DNA from: a virus
Virus record (IMG/VR): IMGVR_UViG_3300017971_000769
Location: 1-23,586 of that record
Length of the DNA stretch: 23,586 nucleotides
Reading direction: 5' to 3' (one strand)
Shown here: positions 14,595-22,333 of the stretch, piece by piece
Layout of the letters: every line of letters starts with the position of its first letter
Position numbering within the stretch: position 1 is the first letter of the stretch
Translations under genes and position numbers: made by a program
Notes under the pieces: generated by a model
The model's input: the letters and a program-made list of their open reading frames with translations, nothing else
The model's database searches: none
What the model was told of the DNA's origin: nothing

Positions 14595-15327
14595 AAAGAC
14601 AAAACTTAAAGATTACATTGTTAGAAAACTTGGCGGCGGAAAGATGTGCATTGAATTAAGCGCATTACATATTGATGATGCAATTGATGAAGGTTTTAGA
14701 TGGTTTTCTGCTAGACGTGGCATTTACATAAGAAAAAGTTTTTCTGTTACAGAAGGTGTTCAGGAATATGATTTAACTACGTTATTAACAACTACTGAAT
14801 TTGATCAATTAATAGATGTTGTTAATTTATGGTTACCTGAACTTAGTACAGGATATAATGTATTTGCTGATTGGAATTTTTTAGATTTACCTTCAACATA
14901 TCCTCTTGAATTAAACGTAGTAGATAACGAATTTATTTATAGTGGACTGGTTTTAACACTTCAACAAAGAGAGATGGCTAAAAGGATTTTAAGTGCTGAA
15001 ATTGATTTTGAATATGATATTTTGAATGGTTTGTTAAATATAATTCCAGAACCTGACAAAAGCGGAACAGCTATTTTTGAATATAAAAAAATAGTTGCTG
15101 ACGGGGACAAATTAAGTCCTAAAGATGAAGAAATACTATACAAGGCTATTGTAGCATACGCCAAAGAGATATTGGGAAGAATAAGAAGTAAATATCAGGC
15201 AATTCCAGTGCCAGGTGGTTCAGTAACTTTAGATGGGGAGCAATTACTATCAGAAGCTAGAGCTGATTTTGAATTGCTTGAACAAAGAATTCAAAATATT
15301 GAACCTATGGGATTTTTTAGTGGATGA
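14581..15327 (+). CDS. Putative neck / head-completion protein, 248 aa
   Basis: The protein starts with a helical region (D-D-A-I-D-E-G-F-R-W-F). It then has a beta-rich middle (Y-I-R-K-S-F-S-V-T-E-G-V-Q-E-Y-D-L) and ends with L-S-P-K-D-E-E-I-L-Y, A-K-E-I-L-G-R-I-R-S-K-Y and P-V-P-G-G-S-V-T-L-D-G. This end pattern is familiar from neck-type proteins (T4 gp13 position) of large myoviruses, which close the filled head and accept the tail. The gene order behind the capsid gene supports that. No strong ribosome site is visible; translation is probably coupled to the overlapping small gene. Assignment to gp13 is by pattern and position, not by full alignment. Confidence 0.72.
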   Translation: MAVVRKTKLKDYIVRKLGGGKMCIELSALHIDDAIDEGFRWFSARRGIYIRKSFSVTEGVQEYDLTTLLTTTEFDQLIDVVNLWLPELSTGYNVFADWNFLDLPSTYPLELNVVDNEFIYSGLVLTLQQREMAKRILSAEIDFEYDILNGLLNIIPEPDKSGTAIFEYKKIVADGDKLSPKDEEILYKAIVAYAKEILGRIRSKYQAIPVPGGSVTLDGEQLLSEARADFELLEQRIQNIEPMGFFSG

Positions 15328-15331
15328 CAAA

Positions 15332-15994
15332 ATGAATCAAAAAATAAATAATCTTAAAAGAATTGCAAAGATAGTAGAGCATAAAACTCAAAAAAGAAGA
15401 TTGCAAATTCTTTTTGATAGAATGATTAATTTTATAAAAAGTTCTGATTTTGTAGGATTGCATTGTCAATCAAGACCTCGTAGTAGTCGTGGAAGAGAAG
15501 ACACTATAGGATCTGGATCTTCTTATGCTCAAGGTGGAAAAAATTATGAGGATGTATTTCCATTTGTTCTTGACGGATTAACTTATAATTTAAGAGATAA
15601 AGCATCAGAGTTAGGCTTATTGGATATTCCCGACAAATATACTGACGAACATGATATTTGGTATGATAATGTTATAGATTTTTTAGATGAGTATAAAATT
15701 AGATGGATTTGGACAGATAGAAGAGAATTTTTAACTTCATATGGAGAATATTGTTATTTGGTACAAATTCCAGAAAAGGCAATTATTTATTATGACAATG
15801 ATCCTAATATGGCAGGACCTGAGTCCGAGTTTTACGTATATGATTCTAACATTGCTGCACCAAGGGTTTTTTTAGTTGAAGATTATTTTATAAATTATGT
15901 AGAAGAATATTTAAAAGGGCATAGAAAACCAGAATTAAAATTTAGTAGCGAAACTGGAGAATTGCAAGAGCCATGGTATTATGAATTTGATTAA
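15332..15994 (+). CDS. Hypothetical structural-region protein, 220 aa
   Basis: ATG 15332 is preferred, with GGA seven bases upstream; GTG 15320 is an alternative. The frame is open further upstream only as overlap with the previous gene. The N-terminus is a basic helix (L-K-R-I-A-K-I-V-E-H-K-T-Q-K-R-R). It is followed by a Ser/Gly-rich loop (R-G-R-E-D-T-I-G-S-G-S-S) and a Trp/Tyr/Asp-rich domain with W-I-W-T-D-R-R-E-F and E-E-Y-L-K-G-H-R-K-P. Position two genes after the capsid gene fits a neck (T4 gp14-like) or connector role, but there is no sequence evidence. The next gene begins directly after its stop. Confidence 0.75.
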   Translation: MNQKINNLKRIAKIVEHKTQKRRLQILFDRMINFIKSSDFVGLHCQSRPRSSRGREDTIGSGSSYAQGGKNYEDVFPFVLDGLTYNLRDKASELGLLDIPDKYTDEHDIWYDNVIDFLDEYKIRWIWTDRREFLTSYGEYCYLVQIPEKAIIYYDNDPNMAGPESEFYVYDSNIAAPRVFLVEDYFINYVEEYLKGHRKPELKFSSETGELQEPWYYEFD

Positions 15995-16282
15995 ATGAAT
16001 AGATTAACAGACATAAAAAATAAATTATTATTTATTGAGAAGAAGATATCCCAGTTGGAAAAGATGGGTGGAAAAGGGGAGATTCAACAAAAAAATGATA
16101 AAACTTGGGATTTAACGTATTTAGGTCATTCGCATGGTTTTTCTAAGCCTGTTGGAAACTATAAGAAGAAATATTATGCTGTCTTGGCTGCAAGAAGACG
16201 TGGAATAAATGTTATTCGATTTCTTGATAGCAGGGGCAAAGAAATAAAAAAATCGAAAGAGGACAAAAATGTCAGTACTTAA
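15995..16282 (+). CDS. Small basic protein, 95 aa
   Basis: The ATG follows the previous TAA directly (TAAATG), so translation is probably coupled. The protein begins with a coiled-coil helix (L-L-F-I-E-K-K-I-S-Q-L-E-K). Its core K-T-W-D-L-T-Y-L-G ... G-N-Y-K-K-K-Y-Y-A-V-L-A-A-R-R-R-G-I resembles the C-terminal domain of the gene at 6279-7247. It is Lys/Arg-rich at the end. Its last 14 bases overlap the next gene. Function is unknown. Confidence 0.75.
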   Translation: MNRLTDIKNKLLFIEKKISQLEKMGGKGEIQQKNDKTWDLTYLGHSHGFSKPVGNYKKKYYAVLAARRRGINVIRFLDSRGKEIKKSKEDKNVST

Positions 16283-16793
16283 TAAGAATAACGATTTAAC
16301 AAAAATGTTAAAAACACTAACAGACAGATCAAACAAGTCAAAAATAGAGGAAGGCATTTTAGGAGATTTGTTAGCTGTATTTAAAAGCCCAGAAGCGCTA
16401 ACTGATCAACATAGAAAAATTGTTACAAAGTTTTGGAGAAATAGAACAATACGGCAAATGAAAATTATCGAAAAAGAGTTAGCCGCTACTGCTCGAGTAA
16501 CTAAAAAACTTAGAGACCCTGAGAAGAATCCCAGTTTGTATAAACAATTGTTAGAGATGACATATAATGCCATGTCTGAAATGAGATTGTTAATTACATT
16601 TATGAATAACTGGGAAAGAAGAAAGGTTCCTCAAAAAGTTACAGGATTAGAGCGATTGGATATGCAAGATGCAGCCAGAGAAGCCAGGTATACTGGTGAG
16701 CCAGATGAAGAAGAAAAAAAGGATGACGATGATGATAAAGACAAGGAAGAGGTAGAGATTAGAGAAATTAGAAGAAGAAAAAGAAAAGCATAA
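16269..16793 (+). CDS. EALTDQHRKIVTKFW-domain protein, short paralog, 174 aa
   Basis: GAGG lies before the ATG. Residues 25-143 align with residues 20-138 of the gene at 18395, 68 of 119 identical counted by eye, so the two arose by duplication. The domain is all-helical, starting I-E-E-G-I-L-G-D-L and containing E-A-L-T-D-Q-H-R-K-I-V-T-K-F-W and M-N-N-W-E. The first 25 residues may be a removable leader, since I-E-E-G is an L/I-x-E type site. The tail is acidic and then basic (D-D-D-D-D-K, R-R-R-K-R-K). I do not know the family; an internal or structural virion protein is the best guess from context. Confidence 0.8.
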   Translation: MSVLNKNNDLTKMLKTLTDRSNKSKIEEGILGDLLAVFKSPEALTDQHRKIVTKFWRNRTIRQMKIIEKELAATARVTKKLRDPEKNPSLYKQLLEMTYNAMSEMRLLITFMNNWERRKVPQKVTGLERLDMQDAAREARYTGEPDEEEKKDDDDDKDKEEVEIREIRRRKRKA

Positions 16794-16811
16794 AATAATT
16801 TGGCAATTTTA

Positions 16812-17330
16812 ATGAGTAAATATATAAAAATTGATAATTATTTAACTGAGTTAAAGTCCGATCTTAAAAATACTCCAACGCTTATAAAGCATTGCACGGT
16901 AGCGGTTAGCAAAAAAGGAAGTGGATTTAAAAAATGGAAAGGACAGAGTAGAGAATTTGGCGCTTTTAGCATGTGCCGACATGTTATGTCCCGACCTTAC
17001 CATAAGGGTACTAAAAAAGGTGAACCACCTTTTTACAAGCATGGTTCTGCTGTTGGTAGGGTTAGTGATATAAAGCGGACTAAAAGGGGAGTTAATAGAG
17101 ATTTAAAGCATACTCAAGAGAAAGGTGGCCGAGCAAAGACGGCCGCTTTTAATAGAAAGGCTAAAAAAATTGAAAAGGAATATTTGGATTTGCTAGATAA
17201 AGAAAAAAAAATCAAAGGATTAGTTAAGAACAAGATGTTACAAAAGCCGGCATGGAGCCGGGCTATTAAGGATAAAAAACGATTAGATATAAGAAAATGG
17301 TTAAAAACTAAACTGGATAAGCTATCTTAA
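16812..17330 (+). CDS. Very basic hypothetical protein, 172 aa
   Basis: ATG 16812 is used; the upstream TTG 16800 in frame has no ribosome site. The protein is rich in Lys and Arg throughout, with C-R-H-V-M-S-R-P-Y-H-K-G-T-K-K-G and R-T-K-R-G-V-N-R-D-L-K-H in the middle and a helical C-terminus carrying E-Y-L-D-L-L-D-K-E-K-K. That last motif recurs twice in the gene at 18395. The charge suggests contact with packaged DNA or an acidic partner. No family recognised. Confidence 0.75.
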   Translation: MSKYIKIDNYLTELKSDLKNTPTLIKHCTVAVSKKGSGFKKWKGQSREFGAFSMCRHVMSRPYHKGTKKGEPPFYKHGSAVGRVSDIKRTKRGVNRDLKHTQEKGGRAKTAAFNRKAKKIEKEYLDLLDKEKKIKGLVKNKMLQKPAWSRAIKDKKRLDIRKWLKTKLDKLS

Positions 17331-17384
17331 TAATAAGAAGATTTTTATTAAAAGGATCAATTAAACATTTGAACAGGAAAAATA

Positions 17385-17810
17385 ATGAAAGAAATTTCAG
17401 ACATTTCAGACATGATGGATGAATTAGCTCAGATAGCAGGTATTGGAAATGGAACAAGAAATAAAGAAAATGCTTCATTTGGTATATTAGATTCAATTAC
17501 CAAAAACAGTAGAGACGATGATAAGCCTGCTCTTAGCGAATGTAATTCAATTGCACCTAAAAAATATATTCCACCCAAGCTTCAAGATACTCCAGTTGAA
17601 GGGTTAATTATGAAATTTGGAGGCGGTTCTACCAATGATGAATTAGGTTTAGAAAAGACAAATAGTTCATTTGTTAAAGTAGAAGGCGTTGATGACAATC
17701 CTGCTTTTGTTAACAACATAAGTGCCATGACAGAAATGGGAAACATAGAAGCAATAAAAAGTGCAGTTTCTAACCTAGTGACTTTACTAGGTGGAAAGGT
17801 AATTTGGTAA
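17385..17810 (+). CDS. Hypothetical protein, 141 aa
   Basis: AGGA lies seven bases before the ATG, after a 54-bp gap with no clear promoter. The N-terminus is acidic and helical (I-S-D-M-M-D-E-L-A-Q-I-A-G-I-G). The middle is loop-like (Y-I-P-P-K-L-Q-D-T-P, F-G-G-G-S-T). The end is hydrophobic (I-K-S-A-V-S-N-L-V-T-L-L-G-G-K-V-I-W). One base separates its stop from the next start. Function is unknown. Confidence 0.75.
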   Translation: MKEISDISDMMDELAQIAGIGNGTRNKENASFGILDSITKNSRDDDKPALSECNSIAPKKYIPPKLQDTPVEGLIMKFGGGSTNDELGLEKTNSSFVKVEGVDDNPAFVNNISAMTEMGNIEAIKSAVSNLVTLLGGKVIW

Positions 17811-17811
17811 A

Positions 17812-18384
17812 ATGACTTGTAGTTCAAGACCAAAATGTCTCGATACTGAAAAAACTTTTTTTAGAGACATTATAGATGAAATAGAAGCATTAAAAGGAAC
17901 TACAAGTGACGGGTCCAATTGTGCCGGATTTGGCATGGGATTAAACGAAAAATTTATCGATCTGGATGAGATGGCAGGCGTAATTATAGGAAGATATTTA
18001 ATTCTTAAAATAGATCAAAGCTCAAGAAATCCTCTTTATGACGAGCCGATCAATGACGCCTACCATGAAGAGGTACAGTATGGGTTTGAATTGGAATTTT
18101 TCTATGCATTTTTAAATACTGAAGTCGATGTAGATGGAGCAGGAAAACGGACCCAGAAGGCGACTAGAATTAAAATTATTCGAGATACTTGGAATGAAAA
18201 GATGATAGAGTTGTCGTTGGTAAACACTTATCCTAAGATAGGTGACGTAGTAAAAATTAATAATAATTATTTTAACGTAGTAGATGTTGGAAAAGATAAA
18301 GACACTGGAATAACCTCTGACACTTTTAATTTAGAATTAATCAAAAGAAGTAAATTTGTTCCAGAAAGAAAACTTAACACTTAA
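17812..18384 (+). CDS. Putative connector or virion protein, 190 aa
   Basis: The N-terminus has C-S-S-R-P-K-C. The middle has I-I-G-R-Y-L-I-L-K-I-D-Q-S-S-R-N-P-L-Y-D-E-P, a pattern I associate with head-tail connector or virion proteins of large phages. The C-terminal half is beta-rich (I-K-I-I-R-D-T-W, P-K-I-G-D-V-V-K-I, Y-F-N-V-V-D-V-G-K). The beta-barrel-like end (K-I-G-D-V-V-K-I ... Y-F-N-V-V-D-V) suits a stopper or tail-terminator fold. This is tentative. It is nearly contiguous with its neighbours and clearly part of the operon. Confidence 0.72.
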   Translation: MTCSSRPKCLDTEKTFFRDIIDEIEALKGTTSDGSNCAGFGMGLNEKFIDLDEMAGVIIGRYLILKIDQSSRNPLYDEPINDAYHEEVQYGFELEFFYAFLNTEVDVDGAGKRTQKATRIKIIRDTWNEKMIELSLVNTYPKIGDVVKINNNYFNVVDVGKDKDTGITSDTFNLELIKRSKFVPERKLNT

Positions 18385-18394
18385 GGAAGATAAA

Positions 18395-19642
18395 ATGAAC
18401 AAAAGTATTATTAATGACTTAGAAAAGATATTACAAGAAAGTAATAATGATGTTATTGTTGAAGGCATTATTAGTGATTTAATAGCTAAATTTAGAAGTC
18501 ATGAGGCATTAACGGATCAACATAGAAAAATTGTTACAAAGTTTTGGAAAAAAAGAGTTATTGCTCAGATGGAAATGCTTGGAAAGCATATTGAGTCTTC
18601 GACTAGGGTAGCAAGAAAATTAAATGATCCAAAAAAGAATGAAGATTTATACCGACAAATATTAGATATGGTATATTCATTCATGTCTGAAGCAAAGTTG
18701 CTTACATCTCTTATGAATAATTGGGAAAAAACAAAAGTACCTAAAGAAATTACTGGAGATGAACGAGCAGATATAAAAGATGCAGCTCAAGAGGTAAATT
18801 ATAAAGGCGAAAAAGAACCAGAAAAAGAACCAGAAAAAGAACCAGAAAAAGAACCAGAAAAAGAACCAGAAAAAGAACCAGAAAAAGAACCAGAAAAAGA
18901 ACAAAAATCAACATGGCAAAAAGCAAAAGAGACAGCAGCTGAACAAGTTAAAAAAATACAAAAAGCAATAGAGCAACTTAAGAAAGATAAAGAAGAAAGA
19001 ATAAAAAAGGAAAAAGAAATTAGAGAAAGAGTAAAAAAGGCAACACAAGAAATAATAAAACAGAAAAAGGAGAAAGGAAAAAAAGTAGTAAAACAAAAGA
19101 AAGAACCTGTTGATGCATTAAGGATGATTGGTAAGGAAAAAAGAGAGAAAGATCTTCTTGATTTGATAAACAGAGATAAGGAAAGAAAAAGAGCAGAATT
19201 AGAAAAGAAAAGGGAAGATGAACAAAAAAGAGCACGAGAAAAGATTAGAAGAATAGAAAAAGAAAAACAAGAAAGAAAAGATAGAGAGGAAGAAGAGAAA
19301 AAAAGACGACAAAAGGCAGAAAAAGATTTTCTTGATTTTTTAGATAAAGAAAGAAAAAAAGAACAGGAAGAAGAAAAAGAAAGAAAAAATAAGGAAATAA
19401 GAAGAAAAAAAGAAAGAGAAGAATTTTATAAATCTTTTAAGAAAAATGAAAAAGAAAGAGAAAAAATACAAAAGAAAGTAGCAAAAGATATAGACGATTT
19501 GTATAAAATATACAAAGAGACGACTAAAGGAAAAAAGATAGATCGTAGACATAAAAGAAGAGTGCCTCCACAAGAACGAAAGGCTCATTTAGCTAAACTG
19601 ATAGCTGCCAGGAAAGAAGATCGCAAAAGGAGAACAAAATGA
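18395..19642 (+). CDS. EALTDQHRKIVTKFW-domain protein, long paralog with EKEP repeat and charged helix, 415 aa
   Basis: ATG 18395 has AAGGA seven bases upstream; the frame is open a little further but without a good start. Residues 1-19 form a short leader (L-E-K-I-L-Q-E-S). Residues 20-138 are the helical domain shared with the gene at 16269. Residues 139-170 are eight E-K-E-P/Q units. From about 175 to 400 it is almost purely K/E/R with few hydrophobics, a likely single alpha helix or long coiled coil, holding two L-D-(L/F)-(L/I)-(N/D)-(R/K) motifs. The tail is R/K-rich. A DNA-contacting or length-spanning virion protein is possible, but function is unknown. The next gene starts inside its stop (ATGA). 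Confidence 0.82.
   Translation: MNKSIINDLEKILQESNNDVIVEGIISDLIAKFRSHEALTDQHRKIVTKFWKKRVIAQMEMLGKHIESSTRVARKLNDPKKNEDLYRQILDMVYSFMSEAKLLTSLMNNWEKTKVPKEITGDERADIKDAAQEVNYKGEKEPEKEPEKEPEKEPEKEPEKEPEKEPEKEQKSTWQKAKETAAEQVKKIQKAIEQLKKDKEERIKKEKEIRERVKKATQEIIKQKKEKGKKVVKQKKEPVDALRMIGKEKREKDLLDLINRDKERKRAELEKKREDEQKRAREKIRRIEKEKQERKDREEEEKKRRQKAEKDFLDFLDKERKKEQEEEKERKNKEIRRKKEREEFYKSFKKNEKEREKIQKKVAKDIDDLYKIYKETTKGKKIDRRHKRRVPPQERKAHLAKLIAARKEDRKRRTK
18809..18904 (+). repeat. Tandem 12-bp repeat array encoding EKEP
   Basis: Seven perfect copies of gaaaaagaacca (18809-18892) and an eighth with a changed end (to 18904) encode E-K-E-P repeated. The identity at third positions shows recent slippage expansion, so copy number probably varies between related phages. 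Confidence 0.97.
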
Positions 19643-19989
19643 GTATTCTATTAGAGATGAAACAGATAGTAAGACAGTTTTTAGGCGAAGAAGAAGAGGA
19701 AGGAAAAGAAGATACTAATATTGATAAAGATGGAAATAGAATTGATCCTAAACCTGTTCTTAAAAAGGAAAAAGACAAAGAAGAACCGCAAAAAGACGAA
19801 AAAGACAAAGAAAAGCCTAAAAAAGTTTCTCAAGAAGATGCTAACTATATAGAAATATCCACTGATCCAGATAAAATATGTAGTTTATGTATTAAATTTG
19901 TAACACCTTCTTCGTGTCATAAAGTAGAAGGTGAGGTTAGTCCGGACGGGCTTTGCAGGTTTTTTGAAAAAAAGACAAATAACGAGTAA
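19639..19989 (+). CDS. Charged protein with a HiPIP-like four-Cys C-terminus, 116 aa
   Basis: The start overlaps the previous stop (ATGA). The N-terminus M-S-I-L-L-E-M is hydrophobic with an L-L-E site, followed by an E run and a long K/E/D/P linker to about residue 65. The C-terminus has C81-x2-C84-I-K-F, C93 and C106 with V-E-G-E-V-S-P-D-G-L-C. This C-x2-C ... C ... G-x-C order is like small HiPIP-type domains that carry a 4Fe-4S cluster, though zinc is equally possible here. It is probably a virion or prohead-associated protein by context. Confidence 0.78.
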   Translation: MSILLEMKQIVRQFLGEEEEEGKEDTNIDKDGNRIDPKPVLKKEKDKEEPQKDEKDKEKPKKVSQEDANYIEISTDPDKICSLCIKFVTPSSCHKVEGEVSPDGLCRFFEKKTNNE

Positions 19990-19993
19990 GAAA

Positions 19994-21346
19994 ATGAACA
20001 TATTTCAAATAAATTATTGGTTATTGGAACAAATTAATTTACTAATTGAAGCTACGCCGGAACAGTTAAAACAAAAATATCCTAAATATGCTTCTATTAT
20101 AGAGAAATTGCAAAAACATAAAGTTCATATTGGTAAATTTTTTCCTTATGTTCTTAAAAAAATTGAAAAAGGAGAAAATAAAGATTTAATTGTAGAATTA
20201 ATTATTAAGTTTAGTAATTTTAGCAGTAGAGGTAAATTTAAAAAAGCATTCAAATCAGATTTGATATCAAAAAAAGAATTTGATATTTTATATTGGACTA
20301 AAAAAGAAGTTAAAGAGTTTAAAGATTTTATAGAAGGTTTTGAAAAATATGAATTAAAGTCGCTTAAAGAGAAAAAAGCGCGTCATAAACAAGCTGATTT
20401 AATCGGTAAGGTAAAAAGATTTTCAATATATATGCCTCAAGATTCTAAATCTTGTAGAACGATTGCGCCAGATACTAAATGGTGTATAGCCAGAAAAAAG
20501 AGAGGACAAAAATATTTTGATGATACTATAGAAAAAGGTGAAATTCCTTTTTTTATAATTGATGAATTTTCAGATACTCGTACAAATGATATGGCTAAAG
20601 TAGGTTTTTCATACAATATAAATTATTATAGTGGTCATAAATATTTTAATGCAAAAGATGTTTCTCTTTCTCAATCAGATTTAATAAAATATTATGGTGA
20701 ATTATGGAATAAAATAGAATTAATAATAAGTGAAAAAGTATCAAAAGTTAAAGGAACTGTACAAAAAAGAATAGAACGTATAAAAAAAGAAAAGGAAGAA
20801 AGAAGAAAAAAAATAGAAAGTACACGTGAAGAAAATGAAGCACTTGCAGGTGATGTGGTAATAGTAGCAGACTATGCTGATGAAGAAATTGCGGATACTG
20901 GAGTAAGCAATTTGCTTCATAGCATGGAACAAGAAGGTGAACTTGATTCAACCTTAAGCGATCGTGATTATAATCATATTGCTAGTGAAGTAATATACAA
21001 AGTAACTCAATTAATAGGTAACTTGGTAGGCACTATAACTGAGCCATTAAGATGTATGCTGCATGAAATAGATTATTATGATCTTGAAATAGATTGGAAT
21101 ATAGATGAATTAAGACCGGAAGAATATTTAGACAAGGAACCTCCCAAAGAACCTAAAAATCCTAGTAAGGACGAAAAAAAGCAATATAAAAAAGATAAAG
21201 AAATTTATGATATATCTGATTATATTATTAACAATATAATAGAACAAGGACCTGACATTGCAGGTTTTTATATTCATCCTCAACATTTAAAAATTATTGA
21301 CAAAGTAACTTACGATGAGGCATTAGAATTCCATGGAGGAGAATAA
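19994..21346 (+). CDS. Protein with a TKWC domain and central coiled coil, 450 aa
   Basis: ATG 19994 begins four bases after the previous stop; the frame is open upstream only as overlap. The N-terminus has L-L-E-Q and L-I-E-A, resembling prohead-targeting leaders, then P-E-Q-L-K-Q-K-Y-P. Residues 155-215 hold a domain seen in many phages of unknown role, with T-K-W163-C164-I-A, then a G-E-I-P-F-F-I-I-D strand and A-K-V-G-F-S. A K/E/R coiled coil follows (about 250-280). The C-terminal part is acidic and helical with E-P-P-K-E-P-K-N-P. The TKWC domain could be enzymatic, since the motif is tightly conserved, but no activity is established. Confidence 0.8.
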   Translation: MNIFQINYWLLEQINLLIEATPEQLKQKYPKYASIIEKLQKHKVHIGKFFPYVLKKIEKGENKDLIVELIIKFSNFSSRGKFKKAFKSDLISKKEFDILYWTKKEVKEFKDFIEGFEKYELKSLKEKKARHKQADLIGKVKRFSIYMPQDSKSCRTIAPDTKWCIARKKRGQKYFDDTIEKGEIPFFIIDEFSDTRTNDMAKVGFSYNINYYSGHKYFNAKDVSLSQSDLIKYYGELWNKIELIISEKVSKVKGTVQKRIERIKKEKEERRKKIESTREENEALAGDVVIVADYADEEIADTGVSNLLHSMEQEGELDSTLSDRDYNHIASEVIYKVTQLIGNLVGTITEPLRCMLHEIDYYDLEIDWNIDELRPEEYLDKEPPKEPKNPSKDEKKQYKKDKEIYDISDYIINNIIEQGPDIAGFYIHPQHLKIIDKVTYDEALEFHGGE

Positions 21347-21349
21347 TAC

Positions 21350-21760
21350 ATGGATAAAGCATCCATTGAAATAAGAGTACATTATGATAATAATTTTCAA
21401 ACAGTAATGGACGGCGAAATGATTACTGTCAAAATTCCATCCAGTTGGATACCTGAACAATTTCATGTTATGACTGCTCCAATTTGTGGCATTTATAAGG
21501 ATGGCAGTCTAGTACAACAAAAAGATTATACAACTGTTGATTCTGAAATTATAGAACCAATATATGCTAGATCGCATATGGCTAATCTTGGCAAGTTTCC
21601 TGAAGAAATAACAGAAAATATAATAAAGAATTTAGTTGACAAAGCCATGGAGGAATGTAAAAAAATAGGATTAACACATTTTTACACTATAGTGAAAAAC
21701 CCCTACAATCAACATATAAGAATAAGGGGCGCTAAATGGAGCGCAAATGACACGAAATGA
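21350..21760 (+). CDS. Hypothetical protein, 136 aa
   Basis: GGAGGAG lies about nine bases before the ATG. The first half is beta-rich (I-E-I-R-V-H-Y, E-M-I-T-V-K-I-P). A P-E-E-I-T-E-N-I-I-K-N-L-V helix and a T-H-F-Y-T-I-V-K-N-P strand follow. It has no membrane segment. Its 3' end overlaps the next gene by 14 bp. The family is not recognised. Confidence 0.72.
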   Translation: MDKASIEIRVHYDNNFQTVMDGEMITVKIPSSWIPEQFHVMTAPICGIYKDGSLVQQKDYTTVDSEIIEPIYARSHMANLGKFPEEITENIIKNLVDKAMEECKKIGLTHFYTIVKNPYNQHIRIRGAKWSANDTK

Positions 21761-22088
21761 TATTGTACGAGCTATGCAGTCTGGGTGGATTTTTGTTTGT
21801 GCAGCTTGTGACAGGTTGTGGGAGGGGAAAGAACTAAACCTTAAACAAGAGGATGGTAGCTTTCGATGTACGTCTAAGAAAGGATGCAAATCTCCTGCTA
21901 GTGGAGGAAATTTTTGTGATTATCAAGGCCCTATTACTAACTTTTCAAATTTCTGTTATATTTGTGGCGGCAAGGCGGACTATGGCTTATATCCAGAGGA
22001 AATTAATGGATTATATCGAGTAAATGGTAGTAGAAAGGTAATTGGGGTTTGTGAAAAACACAAAAATTTAATTAAAAGGAAAGTATAG
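21747..22088 (+). CDS. Protein with two probable zinc sites, 113 aa
   Basis: GGAG five bases before the ATG lies within the previous gene. Cysteines form two groups: C18-x2-C21 with C41 and C47, and C70-x2-C73 with C102 and H105 (C-E-K-H). Two zinc-binding modules are likely. C57 is unpaired. It resembles the small zinc proteins of the left accessory block in style but not in sequence, and may mark a return from virion genes to accessory genes. Confidence 0.77.
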   Translation: MTRNDIVRAMQSGWIFVCAACDRLWEGKELNLKQEDGSFRCTSKKGCKSPASGGNFCDYQGPITNFSNFCYICGGKADYGLYPEEINGLYRVNGSRKVIGVCEKHKNLIKRKV

Positions 22089-22328
22089 ATGCCATTAAGG
22101 AAGCGATGTTCTATAGATGCTTTTAACTATAATGTCAATTTGCATAAAAAGAAAGGAGATCCACCTTCTAAACAAGATATTGCTATTGCTTATAGTGTTT
22201 TGAGAAAGGCGTGTGGAATTGAAAGCAAAAAGAAAATGACACCTTCCGAGATGATTAGAAGAAATAAAATCAAGAAAGTATCAGAAACATTGGAAATTTT
22301 GTTTAAAAAAGTAACAGAGAAGGATTAG
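22089..22328 (+). CDS. Small basic phage protein, MPL...AIAYS family, 79 aa
   Basis: AAAGGAAA precedes the ATG, which follows the previous stop directly. The start M-P-L-R-K followed by N-V-N-L and G-D-P-P-S-K-Q-D-I-A-I-A-Y-S-V-L-R-K-A matches a very common short phage protein (typical form: MPL..., GKPxxQAVAIAxSV.RKA). Here it is extended by a basic C-terminal helix. Function is unknown. It converges with the sigma-factor gene, with only five bases between the stops and no terminator. Confidence 0.8.
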   Translation: MPLRKRCSIDAFNYNVNLHKKKGDPPSKQDIAIAYSVLRKACGIESKKKMTPSEMIRRNKIKKVSETLEILFKKVTEKD

Positions 22329-22333
22329 AATAA

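Noticed and set aside
15233-15331. Longer upstream start for the 15332 gene
   Set aside because: The extension overlaps the neck-like gene by about 95 bp and has no ribosome site. The ATG at 15332 fits operon spacing.
18677-19588. Long minus-strand open frames rich in Phe, Leu and Ser opposite the charged gene
   Set aside because: They are the antisense of A-rich Lys/Glu codons and repeats. They have no ribosome sites and no plausible protein composition.
19931-19993. Longer upstream start for the 19994 gene
   Set aside because: The extension only reads through the Cys-coding end of the previous gene in another frame. ATG 19994 follows that gene's stop directly.
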